Shown: positions 1 to 11,543, counted from the first letter of the stretch. The stretch is 64,000 bases of DNA from Celoporthe dispersa (GCA_016584495.1 WAID01000004.1:2480001-2544000), one strand, 5' to 3'. Program-made: numbers and translations. Notes: generated from the sequence alone by a model not told the origin.

Positions 1-1
1 C

Positions 2-355
2 CTCTCCGGGCTGCTCGGGGGGATACTCAACGGCGACGCCGGCCTGGGGCTGCTCAGCGGGTGCTCCAAGATCCCCATCATAGGTGGTGCGTTTTCCCTC
101 CCCATTACCTGTAGTATCAGGTGGTTTTCTCTTTTCTTTTTCATTTTGTCTGCATAGAAGCTGACCGGCCCGACGAAGACCTTAGTGATGTCTTGGGAAG
201 CCAGTGCTCGCAGACTGCCGCCTGCTGCTCGGCTGGCAGCGTAGACCAGGTAAGATTGGTAGTAGGGTTCACCGAGGAAGCAGTTGCTGACCGACATGTA
301 GAGCGGGCTCATCGATGTTTCGACGGGATGCAATGCCCTTGCGGGCCTGCTGTAG
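2..355 (+). CDS. Class I hydrophobin, 3' part (5' end outside window)
   Basis: Hydrophobins are small secreted proteins that self-assemble into amphipathic films on hyphae and spores. The visible part is three exons, 2-86, 158-249 and 302-355, with introns that start GTGCGT and GTAAGA and end TAG. Translation gives the last four of the eight family cysteines: LLSGCSKIPIIG, then SQCSQTAACCSAG, then STGCNALAGLL and stop. Spacing is C4-x23-C5-x5-C6C7-x16-C8 with seven residues after C8. This fits class I and not class II, where the C7-C8 gap is near ten. Cysteines 1-3 and the signal peptide must lie left of the window. The reading frame stays open across both junctions, which supports the splicing. 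The family call rests on the cysteine pattern alone. Confidence 0.7.
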
Positions 356-2800
356 CTTTTGGGCGTACTGGCGGGAGAAGGCTTTTCGGCTGGTACAGCT
401 CGAGGTACTTGGGAGATACATCTAGTTCTGTGATTAGTACTGGATTTTGTCAACTTGGCACAATAATGAGGTTGACAGACCTCTTTTCAATTAATACCAT
501 TCATTATAGCTTGATGTTCTGTTTGCTAAGGACCGAAGCCCGTTGCCAAATGCCCTAGACTTGAAATCCATCACAATCCTCCTCCAAAAAAGCTCACGAT
601 CCTATCATGGTCTCGTCCGAGGTTGCCATAGAGCAAGCCGCACATGTGAGGAGGCTGCCTGTCCAAAGCAATACAACGAATCTACCAGGTAGCAAGATGT
701 GAGAAGAATGGAGGCATCACTTGACACTTATCCGATGCAGCACGCAAGGTGGCACTGACAAGTACAGATGCGACCGAGCTCAGCATGGGGCGAAATAACG
801 AATGCAAAGCACAGCAGTCGGAGTTTTTGCAAAAGATTTGACGTTGGGATACTGAAAAAGAAAACGTTGCTTGTACTTCCTCCTCGAAAGTTCCCTTGAG
901 AGACATGGACGTGGCAGAGAATGAGACGCAGGACATATCGTAGCCAGGGGATCGAGGCCTGGCGAGAGATGGGCCCTGCAGACCATCTCTCCATGACAAG
1001 GGTTGTAGACAGGCCGGGAAATGTCTCTCCGGTGGACGATGAAGATTACCAATGAGACCATGGAATCTCATACATCCTCACCTATTCGCAGCTACTGGGT
1101 CCAGGAGAGTCTCTGATGCGACATCCCTCTTCCGCTCGAGATTCTACTCTCGAAAGATCAGGATAGCACACTGGAAGATACTCCACTGGGCCGAACTTCT
1201 TCGGCACGTATCAAAGGATATCGTATGGGCCAGCGGCTGCGGAGATATCCCGCGAGGGATCAGGCGAGCGTTGACTCCTCTCGGCGAGGCCGCCTGTCCG
1301 CCCAGAGTAGCCGCCGCGCCAGTGCGAGCCGAGCCATCCAATATCTAAGCCGAGATGTGATGGTGGTGAGAATGCGGGGATTGCGATGCACAGCGCGGTA
1401 TCATGGTATATCCAGGTCTTTTCTCGGGATCTCGCGTCGAGGTGAGGTTGTGGTAGTAAGCAGAGGTGGCCTGATAATTCTCACCCTCTGTCCACCCTGC
1501 TCGCCCTGATGGGGGCCCAAAATGTGACAGGGTGCATCCAGATGTGATCCTCCCACCTCGTGCCTGACCAAATTCGCCTCGTCTGAGTACTGCATGGTAG
1601 TAGCCTCGGGTAGAAAGAGAGAGAGAGAGAGGGCCTAGATGAGTTTCTTGGGGGGTGTATAGGGGTGCTAACTCATGAAGGAAACTTTCTCAGAGGGGGA
1701 GTAGAGCATGTCGCGAGTGCTATGCTACCGTAGTAGAGCCGCATTAGATGCGAAGGTGTACTGTCTGTAGGCAGGTCTTGAGTGTGTTGCAGTGCAGCAC
1801 GGCCTGGAGTCAAGTACACAGCAGTACCACGGTTCTTCCCACCCTTCCCCGCGAGAACCCACAGCAATAACCCCGCAGCGACGCTGGGTCCAGGACCCGT
1901 CAGGCGTCCATTAAGCCGCCATCCCTCCACTGGGCCTCCAGCGCCTTCAGTGGCTTGTTTCCCCACAGCTCCCCGCTGAACCAGACCCACTACACAGGGA
2001 GATACCCGGCCACTAGCAGCCAACCCGTTCCTTCCTCCTGGCCGAGGATCGAAATGCGAGTTCCGACATTGGCCGAGAGGGAAGGAGAACCCAGATGGCC
2101 AAGGACTGCCCCGGGTTGTGACGCTTGCAGGTACGTACTGTGGTGCTACTACCGCTAGAGTATAGGCAGTACGTCAACCCCGTCTCTAGTTCTTTACACC
2201 ATCAAATTCCCTAGATCGAAGTCACCCTGCGAGATCAGAACAAGGACAAAACTCTACCATCCCACCCTACCCTACCACCGTGTCTCGCCCTTTTGCTCGC
2301 CGTCCTCCTCCTCGTCCACCCTGCATGCGACGTCGGCCTGCGCGACACAACTGAGTCCCAAAGTAGCACTGTTGGGCCGACGACGTCGGTTACGACTTAG
2401 TGCTCCAAGGACTGAGAGGCTCAACCGGTCCTCCTCACCTCCCCCTCTAGACTTTATCAGTGCGGGCGGTGTATCTGCTCTTCTCCCCGTGGAACAACGT
2501 CACAATATCATAATCACAAGTCAGAAGTGTGACCCTCCTGCTTCGAGCGAAGGATATCCGACCCCCTCCTCCCCGAACCACGACTCCTCGATACAAACAC
2601 TAGACGGAGTGAGGATATCGCCAACCTTACACCCGTACAGTCCCGTTTGCGGGCATAACATCACGCCCATCGTTCGCGCGTGTTGGCCCTCAGCATTTCT
2701 TTCCCGGACAGGCGAACTCTCGTCCCTTATCCGACAAATCCCGCATCCACCTCGATACACAAAACATATACGCGCACGCCCACACAGCCATACCATCACG
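356..2800. other. Intergenic region, no gene recognised
   Basis: Several short open frames on both strands overlap each other and show no conserved motif, no consistent codon bias and no splice structure I could join. A short AG repeat lies at 1615-1631. The part from about 2160 to 2800 is pyrimidine-rich and is probably promoter and 5' leader of the gene starting at 2801. The frame of that gene is open upstream to 2372, but this stretch has low-complexity content and I treat it as leader. Confidence 0.5.
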
Positions 2801-3263
2801 ATGGCGCCCCAGCGACCCTTTTTCCTCTCCAGCTTCTTCGCCGCCTTCCGGCAACAGCCAACACCGTCCCTCTCATCCTCGGCAAACAAAGCCCAGCCCA
2901 CGACCCCCTCCACGGCCACGTCCACCACCACAACCACGACGTCCTACTCCGTATCAACCCCATCTTCCGGCTCCTCACGCGGCCACTCCACCTCCACAGC
3001 GACCTCCGGGACCGCAGCACAGGCCGCCGCCGCCGCCGCCGCCGCCGCCAGGCTACACTCGCCAAGGGGCATACCCATCCCGCAGCATCCACGGCGGCGG
3101 GGCAGCGACTCCAGCTCTGAAGGCTTCCGGGAAGTACTGGGCGCCGACAGGATGTATATCGGCGGGAGGACGGCCGGTGGCGAGGAGAAAGTTCTTCAAG
3201 CTCGGTGTGGTGAGGAGGGTTAAGAGCGGGGACAGGTTGAGCCTGGATCGGATGAGCTTATGA
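2801..3263 (+). CDS. Conserved fungal hypothetical protein, frame broken near C-terminus
   Basis: Small Ser/Thr/Ala-rich protein of unknown function. It starts MAPQRPFFLSSFF in the good context CACGATGG. A long Ser/Thr tract follows, then a poly-Ala run coded by GCC repeats (about 3018-3050), then a charged C-terminal block. That block reads SDSSSEGFREVLGA and YIGGRTAGGEEK in the starting frame and then stops at 3221-3223. In the next frame the sequence continues KFFKLGVVRRVKSGDRL and SLDRMSL before a stop at 3261-3263. I recall the combined ending (YIGGRTA, GEEKFFKLGVVRR, DRLSLDRLSL-like) as a conserved fungal C-terminus, so AAA at 3188-3190 probably has one base too many. Corrected length is 153 residues. 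The frame break could instead be a real truncation. Function cannot be inferred. Confidence 0.6.
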
Positions 3264-3870
3264 GCCCGGCGACGAGGGGCGTTCCACAACAATAGGGGGT
3301 CGGGCCGAGACATCAAAAAGCAGTGAGAGATAAAATCAACCCTGATCAACACTATGGGTCACAAGAGTTGAACGGGTGTGGGTTTGTTATTTCGGCGTTA
3401 TGGATGGGACAGAAGGGAAAGGAAGGTTGCATACTCTAACTGTGTATATCACCACGGATTGCTGGCATGTTGATCTGTTTGCATATATGACATCGGATAT
3501 ATGGAGAGGAGGACATGATTGCCATATCTCGTTGGCTGTCCCTTGCTTCGTGGCAGAGATCTCCTCAAGAGCCACCACTTGTCTGATGAAGAAAAGCATC
3601 ATTTATTTTGGACTACTGCTCAACCACTTGTCGTTGTGCTTGATGTCAGCTTTTTGGTTTTCATTTGCGCCAAGTGGATTATTCAACATGCCACTTTGCC
3701 CATTACCAGGCCCCTGAGAGACTACAGAGCGGGCCCGTAGTAATAATCTGACAGGGAGAATGAGGAGCATATGGACAACACCATGTCCCTGAGCCCGCAA
3801 CATCACCTCGAACACCGCTGTTCCAGGAACGCGAAATCCCTCTCTATCGTCATGCCCATCCATCTCGCCA
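3264..3870. other. Convergent intergenic spacer
   Basis: This lies between the 3' ends of the hypothetical gene at 2801 and ALG10. Short open frames on both strands lack motifs. It probably holds two 3' untranslated regions. Confidence 0.5.
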
Positions 3871-6094
3871 TCACCACATGAACCTCTGCACCCGTCCACC
3901 ATCTGCCGGCGATCCGTCCTCATTCCTCCACAAGAAAGGCCTCGTGATGAAAATGCACATAGTCACCACGTTAATCAGCACGAACCACGCCGTCTCGGCC
4001 CACAGCCGCACGTCGTAGCGCCCGCCGAACTGGAGGGCCCGGCCCTTCTGCAGACCGCGCGGCAGAGTCCAGGACGGCACGAGGAGGCGCCAGAAGACCC
4101 AGGGGAGGATGAAGTACCGCGGCTCGACGAGCGGGGCGGTGATGAGGGAGAGGGCGGTGGTGAGGAGCCAGATGAGGGCGGTCGAGAGGGACGGGCCCAG
4201 GTGGGAGGTAGTTACGGGGCTGGAGAGGTTATCGTGGGCGATGGGTTGGGCGGACATCAGCGGGGAGTTGGTGTTGTTGCCACTGCCGGCTTGGTCCTCC
4301 TCCTTGTTGCTATCGGCTTTGTTCCCTTCGCCCTCGCCCTTACCCTCTGGTCTGCTCTCTTTCTCCCTTGAAGATGAGGTGGTGGTAGCTGGTCTGGGCG
4401 TGGGACGGATGAAACCGCCCAGGACCTTCCAGCACAGGAGAGCACAGGAGATGTATACTGGCACCAGGGCATAGCGCACCCAGCCTGCACGGAGGATGCT
4501 GTATCTGAAGATGTAGAACATGTAGTGCCGGTTGTCTGCCAGAGTGAAGGGGTGGATGATGGTGTTGTATTGAACGATGATTAGGAAGAGAGGTGCCAGG
4601 AAGGCATAACCTGTTAGGTTTATGAAGGTGTTGAGTGAGTTGGAGGTGGGCTGCTTGGATGTCTCCTGGACTGTCGACAGTGGCTCCTCAAAAAGGGTCA
4701 GGATTGGCTGCAGAACCCGGGGAAGGAGCAGCGGTGCTGAAAAGAAGGCGAACAGGGGCCAGATATAGAGCATCTGGGCCAGATGGATGGTTGCGACGTG
4801 GTTGGACTTGTCGCCTACACAGACAGTTAGTAACACATCCTCCTGAGCAATGTGTCCTTGGTTGAGGGGAGGAGGGATATCATACCAAGCACAACACTAC
4901 CATTCCAGGCCACAAAGCCCACAAACAGGGCCACCACTACAATATGGGCCCAAATCTGCCTGAGCACACGAGAGGTGTTACAACAGACTGCAATGCTGAT
5001 GCTCAACCCACACAGGAACACATCTACCCCCAGACTATTGTCAGCAACCAGATGTCACTATGTTGATCGTTAACATCTGAGGAGAGCTTACCTTGGAGCC
5101 CAGCCTTATTGAGTGGGGGGTCATGCACCTCGCCCTGTGAGTATCTCCAGAGAAAGAACTTGAGCCTGGTCTCACGATCAGACTGCCCAAAGCTTGTGGG
5201 GGGCGGTCGCAGCAGCTTGACCGTGTGGACAGCCTCAAGACCACCCATGAAGACAACTACCCAGAAGACATTGGTCTGTCTCATGAACAGTGCCCCGACG
5301 CCTAGTAGAACTACAAGAGCATCGCTCTGCAGTGAGATCGGCCCAGTGCCCACCCGCCCTAGGTGGTTCTGGTATGCAAGCAGCACGACAAAGGTCGAGA
5401 AGACATCTGTGTAGTACAGGCCCGAGAAGAAGAACAGGAGCGGGAAGAGTGCGATGTTTAGCCCCGTGTGGACGGCGTAGACGCTGAGCTCGAACGGGCG
5501 GGACTTGCGGCCATCTGAGTCGCGCTCGGCCAGACGGGCCTCGATCAGGCGGCGGCACTGAAGCGCCACGAACGGGGTGAAGATGATGGCGAGCCAGTTG
5601 GTGAGTCGCAGGGCCTCGGCGGAGCAGTTTTTGTAGATGAAGCACATGCGCAAGAGCGCGTAGCTGAGCATGTACCTGGCAAGGGGAGATGAGTCAGTTG
5701 ATCCGAACTGTTTGCAGCTGGATGGGGCATACACGATGCAGCGAGAGAGAGAGGGGGGGGGGGGGGATTGGGTGGTGGAGGCTGCTGCTCACAGGCCAGG
5801 AGGTGTGGTGATCTTGTCATCCCACTCTAAAAACCTTCCCTGGCAGTACTTCTGTGCCTGTGGGATGTGGAAGATCTCATCCAGATATGGCTCTGGAACC
5901 CATATTGTCACGATGGTGTGCCAGCATAAACCAGCGATGGCCAGGCACAGGAGAGGATGCCACACCATCGACATTCTCCACCCGTAGGACTGCTGATTGG
6001 ACCGGATCCTCAGGAGGAGTTGCAGGAACCCGAGGGCTAGAACACAGACGAGAATTGGGTCAAACTTGTGTACTAGCTCGATGAGGCGTGCCAT
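3871..6094 (-). CDS. ALG10: Dol-P-Glc:Glc2Man9GlcNAc2-PP-Dol alpha-1,2-glucosyltransferase (Alg10/Die2)
   Basis: Adds the third and last glucose to the dolichol-linked N-glycan precursor in the ER lumen, using dolichyl-phosphate glucose. Exons read 6094-5793, 5675-5092, 5023-4886 and 4814-3871; all junctions keep frame and give 655 residues, normal for a fungal Alg10. The N-terminal hallmark is present: EPYLDEIFHIPQAQKYC, then KITTPPGL at the end of exon 1 and YMLSYALLR at the start of exon 2. The family block VHDPPLNKAG comes before intron 2. Many hydrophobic segments indicate a polytopic ER membrane protein. An Asp/Glu/Ser/Lys-rich low-complexity stretch (about + 4270-4390) interrupts the C-terminal half, as loops often do in this family. 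Intron 1 contains a GA tract and 14 consecutive G on the + strand. The end reads RPFLWRNEDGSPADG and RFMW. Confidence 0.92.
5741..5766. repeat. GA tract and G14 run inside ALG10 intron 1
   Basis: On the + strand a short GA microsatellite runs into 14 consecutive G (5753-5766). On the transcribed strand it is a C-then-TC polypyrimidine tract, within intron 1 and well upstream of the acceptor at 5676. Long G runs are prone to length error. Confidence 0.8.
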
Positions 6095-6754
6095 CGTGAG
6101 GCTCTTAAGGGGCGTGAGAGGAGTGAGAAGCTGGTGGCACACGAAAACAGGTAGTCATATCGTTGCGCTCGGGTTCCCTTGTCTATTAAAGGCAGATTCC
6201 GTAATCCTGACGTATCTTCTGCTTGATTGTGGTCAGAGCTTGAGATCTGTCAGATCAAGCCTGCAATGAGTACTGTGGGAGACGTGTTTGCGATCGGTTC
6301 AATCTTCTTGATGAGGACAACCGTTCTTTATTTATGTATTGACGTGGTCCCAGGGTTAGCACGGCCTGTTAGCCCAGGGTTAGCTGCGTGTCACTACAAC
6401 CTGGGCTGGAGCCAACCATTCTCAAGATCAAAGTTGTGTTTCAGCTGGGCAGGTCATCACATGCTGAGCTGGTTCATAGGATATGTAACTGAAGTTTTGG
6501 GCATTGGTGTCTTGTCTGGCTGGACCTGGACATTGCCTGCTGCAGAGGGATACACGTTCATGTGGCAGGCAAGAAACTGATATAGCTTAAAGGGCAACCA
6601 TCAGATGGCCAAATCTATTGTGAATGTTCTTGGCTCTTCTATACGCACACAAGACTTTTCATGCGCCATTTTATGCATGTCTTTTTTATTCTCCTGCTGT
6701 CTTTGTGCTCTCCAGTCTACTACTGTGCCACTCGAATAGTGCATCAACATAGAT
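6095..6754. other. Spacer between ALG10 5' end and QCR10 3' end
   Basis: ALG10 promoter and QCR10 3' untranslated region, since both genes lie on the - strand. Short open frames carry no recognisable motif. Confidence 0.5.
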
Positions 6755-7585
6755 CTAGAAGGGCTATGATGGGGCATCAGCTGCAGTTCAGACAGAAAAT
6801 TTGTAGCGCTCCAGAGTAAGGTATGGAGATACTCACGTTGTCCTCTGGAGGAATCTCGTTGACGAAGTAGCTGCCGATGAAGGGAACTTTCTGTACAATC
6901 ATGGACGTGAGCTCAGTATGACCGGCACAAGATCGCAGTGGCTGCCTACCTGGAGGACGTCACGCTGTACCCTGGGGATACCGGAAGCGTAGAAGATGAC
7001 TGCAAACAGAGCAACGCCACCGAGGCCTGCAGTCTTCATGCCACTGTAAACATGTCCATGTCAGCCCTGGTTCTCAGGTTTCGTCACTGGGCCATGATGC
7101 CTGAGCAGCAACATGGATCCATCAAGGCTCCAGCCCTCTGCATCATCTGCCACGTTTCCCTAGCCCTTGTCCTCTGACAGGAAGCAATAGGGAAAAGCAA
7201 GATCCCGACATCGTGCCTCTCACTGTCTCTTGCCTCCTCTTTTCCTCGTTCCAGACTTCGAGTCCCGCCTTCATGGAGTCGCCCAGGGAGGAATAGTGAG
7301 CACGTACAGTCCGATTGCCTGCTTGCCGGTCATACCAACAGCGTGTGGCTGAAAGTTGTACCTAAAGAAAACCCCTCGCTGTCAGCCCATGGTCTCGTCC
7401 CCACCGCACTCGAAGACGTCGAGACTGCTGCATCTTGGCTTATGCCGGCCAGTACGTCAGGTATGGTGTTCTCGAAGCTTCGGTCTCGGTAGCGGTCGGT
7501 CGGAAGGCAGCATGCAGTCTTACTTAGGGCCGTAAGGGCTCTTGTACTGAGGGTAGGGCTCTGCCCGGCGGATCTGAGTCTGCAT
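6755..7585 (-). CDS. QCR10: Cytochrome b-c1 complex subunit 10 (QCR10-like)
   Basis: Small single-pass accessory subunit of mitochondrial complex III. I assembled it by eye from five exons: 7585-7524, 7361-7308, 7043-6950, 6890-6837 and 6763-6755. Donors are GTAAGA, GTACGT, GTAGGC and GTGAGT, and every acceptor is TAG or CAG. The product is 90 residues. It begins MQTQIRRAEPYPQYKSPYG, continues YNFQPHAVGMTGKQAIG, then has the membrane segment GGVALFAVIFYASGIPRV, then DVLQKVPFIGSYF, and ends EIPPEDNPF. Fungal Qcr10 proteins share SPYGPKY, SGIPRV.DVLQK.P and the PEDNPF-like end. The last exon is only nine bases (Pro-Phe-stop). Without that splice the protein would read through the donor into about 15 unrelated residues. 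The gene shares a 540 bp divergent upstream region with MED4. Confidence 0.85.
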
Positions 7586-8125
7586 CGGAGGGGGGCCGTT
7601 AGCTACAGCGTATTCAGGAGGGCCAAGACTGTTGAAGGTCCAATTGACTTGTCCCGAGGCTTATTGTGAGGGGAGAGATAGCTCACAGGGAACATCTTGA
7701 TGTGGTGGGTGGTGGGCAGGTGCGATGTAGCTCCTAGAATTTGTCGACAGCAAGGTTGGAAATGTAGTGATGGCTACTGGCTCTTGACAATGATGCGCGA
7801 CCTGGGAGTTCCTCAGGCCGGGTCCAGCCGGGATTGGGATTTTTAGTGCCTGAGTTTTTGGGCTCTACCGCACGACAGCTCTCTGACCCCCCCTGTCCCC
7901 TGCACATTCATACAGTAGGAGCCAACCCCTGTTTGGAGCTCTAGGCCCCGGGACTACTTACTTGTACCAGAACCATGCTACTTTTCCATGTGAACTTCTG
8001 CTAAACCAACTTCAAGATGCAGCCTTGATTAATCCCTTTCTTCTCAAACGGCCCAGGTGTGCTTCCAAGCCCGACCACTCTCCCTATTGCTACAAGTCCG
8101 TTGGCCCAACCAAGCAGCCATCACC
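7586..8125. promoter_or_regulatory. Divergent promoter region QCR10 / MED4
   Basis: This 540 bp separates the two start codons and must hold both promoters. I see no open frame of note and no motif I would name. Confidence 0.5.
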
Positions 8126-9201
8126 ATGGACACCTACATAGACGCACGCTTCGAGCGCGTCGAGCGCGCCCTCGTGACCCTCACCGAGTCCGTCGCAAAG
8201 TACACGCCCCAGTCCGCCGCGGGCCACGAGCTTGCCGCCGCCGACCGCGCCCTGGCCGAGGGCCTGCAGCTCCTTCAGGCGCACCAGACCAACCACGCCC
8301 TCCTCACCGGCCTCAAGGCCTCCTCCTCCGCCCTCGATGCCCAGATCCGCGACACGATGCGCCTCCTCTGGACCACCCGCCGCGACATGAGCTCTACCAG
8401 CATCACCACCTTACCCGCCGACGGTTCGCGCTACGATGTCAGCTGGCAGGACCTGCTGCAGTACGCGAGCAGGATTAGTAAGACCACCATGCCGGCGTCG
8501 AGTGTGCTCGCCTCTGCGGCGGCGGCTGCCACTGCCGCTGCTGCTGCCGCAGCATCTGCGACAGGCGGCGGTGCCGTTGGTGCGAGTGGCGAGGAAAGCG
8601 GGGCCAGTACCGGGGATGCGGCGGGCACGCCCAACACGACAGCAGCACAGACGCCTGCCGCTGGGGCACAGACACCTGCCGGGGCGAACGGCGCGGCGAG
8701 GTCGCCTGCTCCTGTCGGTCAGGCGGCAGCACAACAGCAGGCGGCGGGCGGCACCGCGCTGCCCGAGGAGTGGAACCGCTTTCTGGACCCGCTGACGGAC
8801 CAGACGTTCCAGCCGTGGCCGACAGAGCACACGATACGGCGCAGCGCCCTTGCTTCGCTCGAGGGGTTGATGGCGCAGGGAATCGACCCGCGGGGGTACG
8901 ATCCGGCGGAGGAGGAGGCCAAGAGGAAGCGAGAGGAGGAGGAACGGCGGGTGCAAGAGGAGAAGGAAATGCAAGAGCGGGAAGAAAAACCTGCGCAGGC
9001 TGCGCGAGAAGGAGCTGCAGATAGCGCGCGAGAGGCCTCGCGAGCGGGATCGGGCGCAGGAAGAGGCCATGCGGAGGGGGGAGTGTCGGTGGGCAGGGCG
9101 CCCTGTCATATGGCGGGGGTGGTGGTCCAAGTCCTACGACGGCACAGCCTACACGGAACCAATTTCAGTTCATAGGTCTGGACGATGACGAGGATGATTG
9201 A
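8126..9201 (+). CDS. MED4: Mediator of RNA polymerase II transcription subunit 4, frame broken twice near C-terminus
   Basis: Middle-module subunit of Mediator, nuclear. It starts MDTYIDARFERVERAL in the context CACCATGG. The N-terminal coiled-coil half, with the stretch LLQAHQTNHALLTGLKA and later SRYDVSWQDLLQYASRISK, is the Med4 signature (roughly residues 1-125). An Ala/Gly/Thr-rich linker follows, then WNRFLDPLTDQTFQPWPTE, then an Arg/Glu-rich helix. As given, the frame wanders into unrelated residues and stops at 9173-9175. Dropping one A from the A5 run at 8985-8989 and one G from the G6 run at 9076-9081 restores a basic/acidic helix (LRRLREKELQIARER), a Gly-rich segment and an acidic end, NQFQFIGLDDDEDD. 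Fungal Med4 ends in just this way, with FQF before an Asp run. Corrected length is 357 residues. Sequence error is the likely cause of both breaks. Confidence 0.88.
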
Positions 9202-9549
9202 TTGGGGAGAAAGTGGGGGAGGGGGGCGCAAAAAGCCTAGGTGTTCTGGAGTTGGAGATCATAGTCTCAGCATAATTGAGCAGTTTGGGCGATTTGCTGA
9301 AGAGGTTGAAAATCAATTCCATTTAGCCTGGACGCCGAGCTGTCTTTTGCAAATCCGCCCCCCCCCCTCTCTTCCTCCCCCCGCCCAAAAAATGTCTGGT
9401 CATTTGAATCCAAAGACATACCGAGTCTAAGCAGGGTTTTTGAAGGGGATTCATGTGCTTTGATGGTACAGCAGAACAATATACAGATGCTTCTCCTCAC
9501 CCGTTGCGAACCACATCTTTTCCGTGACTACTATGTAGGTTCCTGACCC

Positions 9550-11543
9550 TTAGTCGATCTTAATGGAGCCGTAGATCTTCCGCACGAACCACCAACTCGA
9601 AAAAAAGCCGATAGATCCTGTGGCACTGTCAGTCACCGGCACAAGGCGGGTGGGAAGATGCAAGTAAGAACTCACCCGTCAAGATGAAGAATAGGAAAGA
9701 AATGAGCGCGCTGTAACCAATGTAAAGCGCACTGCCTACCAGACCGCCGAGCGAGAGCTTCGAGATCCAGTAGACCAGTGCGTTGAGGAAGATGTAGCCG
9801 GCACACATGCCTGCGGCCAGAAAAGACCGCCACTGCCAGTGATAGTTTTCTGCGCAAAGCAGGAAGTATACCATCAGGACAGTGACCGCCGCACAGGTGA
9901 TGATCATCAGGCCATAGCACAGGAACAGGAACCCAAACATGTAGTAGATCTTGCTGAACCAGATGGAGCTCATGATGAAGTACAGCTCAACAAAGATCGC
10001 GCCGAAGGGCAGCATGCCCACCAGCAGCATGCTAGGGATCGGCTTGAGGTAGGTTGTCGGCGGTGGGATCTGGCGCGGGATCTGGTTGGTGCGGACAGGG
10101 GCCTCGATGGCGGGAGACTTGAAGCCCACCCAGGAACCAGCTCCAGACAGAGGCACCGAGATAACGAACCAGATGATGACGAGGACGAGCATGGTCGTGA
10201 AAGGTACAGCGCCGGCAGACTGCTTGGCCCAGAGGAACAGGTTGAGCAGGAAGAACATCGAGAAGACAATGCTCGGCACCAGAAGCGGCGTCAAGGCGAT
10301 GTTCAGCTTCCACTTCTCGCCGTCAAGTGACTTGTAGACACGCGCTGAGACGTAGCCGCCGACGAAACCCAGGAGGGTGTAGAGCAGAACCATAATCGTG
10401 CCCAACGCGCCACGGTTCGAGGGCGACAGGAATCCCAACAGCGCGAAACAGATGGTGAAGCCTGTCATGACGAAGAGCTGTGCCCCGTTTCCGAGCAGGA
10501 CGGAGAGAAGCAGGGGGTGCGAGGGGGTGCGGAACACATCACCATGCACCAGCTTCCAGCCTGAGTCTTCCTGCACTCCATCCTCGACCACCGAGGTTCC
10601 GTTCAGATCCTCGAGGTTGATCGAGTCCAGGCGGTTGTACCTAGCAATATCCTTCTTGAGCGTGCGCACCAGGACCGACATGACGGTCATGACCAGGAAG
10701 ACCACGATGATGGCCGAGTTGACGAGGGAGAACCAGTGGATCTTGGGGTCGAAGACATGCAGGTACTTGTCCCATCGCGTGGCCCAGGCCGTTGGTGACT
10801 TGATCCAGTACACCCCGTACGAGAACTTGACAGCAGTCTCGCCGTCTGCAGAAAGGTGGACTTGAGGATACGTCTTGACGGCACAGTCAGGTTCCTTGTC
10901 GCCGTAGTCGAGCGACCGAGGTTGAACAATAACGCCCACCACGCGCAGCTGATCGGGGTTGCCGCCGACTTCATGGTAGTCAATGATGATGTCATAGTGG
11001 TTATTGAGCATCTGCTTGTCATCTATTGTCTCGCCGATCAAGAATCCCGGGCTGTAAAAAGTCCGTCTGGGTGAGCTCGTCGGTGATGTCCTGTCCTGCC
11101 GGAAGCCCATCCACCAGCCAGTTCAGGCTGTAGCCCAGGTCGATCTTCTCGTTGACGAATTTTGCGCCGCTCGGCGTGTATGTCACCTTGCACAGGGCTT
11201 TACAAGACTCGTTGGTGGCCATCTTGAGCTCGAAAGGCGAGGTCATGATCCTGTCGCCAAAGAGAATGCTTCCCAGACTCTCGCTGACGGGCTGCGGCCC
11301 TCCTTCCGGCTGACATAGCTTGAATATGGGTAGGTAGTAGTCGTAGGCCACAACAGAGTGCAGCATCTGGTCGCCAGGGGCGGCGACAGGCTTGATGGTG
11401 TTAACATAAACAGGAACCTTGTCGCCTTTCTTGTAGGAGGTCGGTGCGACACCGGGCAGGTAGAAGGCGGACGTCAGCTGGGGGAGGAAGAGGGATGCGA
11501 AGAGCGCCGCCCTCGAGGGCGACGCTTGGCTCGGTATTTGCAT
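9550..11543 (-). CDS. EMP70: Transmembrane 9 superfamily (EMP70/nonaspanin) protein, one frame break
   Basis: TM9 proteins are nine-pass Golgi/endosome membrane proteins involved in sorting and copper and adhesion phenotypes in yeast. Exons are 11543-9676 and 9617-9550 with a 58 bp intron. The N-terminus is a signal peptide (ALFASLFLPQLTSAFYLPG), with mature FYLPGVAPTSY typical of the family. A luminal domain follows, with LGSILFGDRI, SCKALCKVTY and FDPKIHWFSLVNS. Nine hydrophobic segments and the C-terminal WFVRKIYGSIKID follow. Conserved sequence changes frame once, between ELTQTDF and YSPGFLIGE, at a T5 run on the coding strand (+ 11056-11060). One T fewer restores it and gives 644 residues, normal for the family. 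The 348 bp between this 3' end and MED4 shows no gene. Confidence 0.9.

Noticed and set aside
2372..2800. In-frame upstream extension of the gene at 2801
   Set aside because: Low-complexity, pyrimidine-rich sequence with no domain; the ATG at 2801 has a better context and starts the conserved-looking protein.
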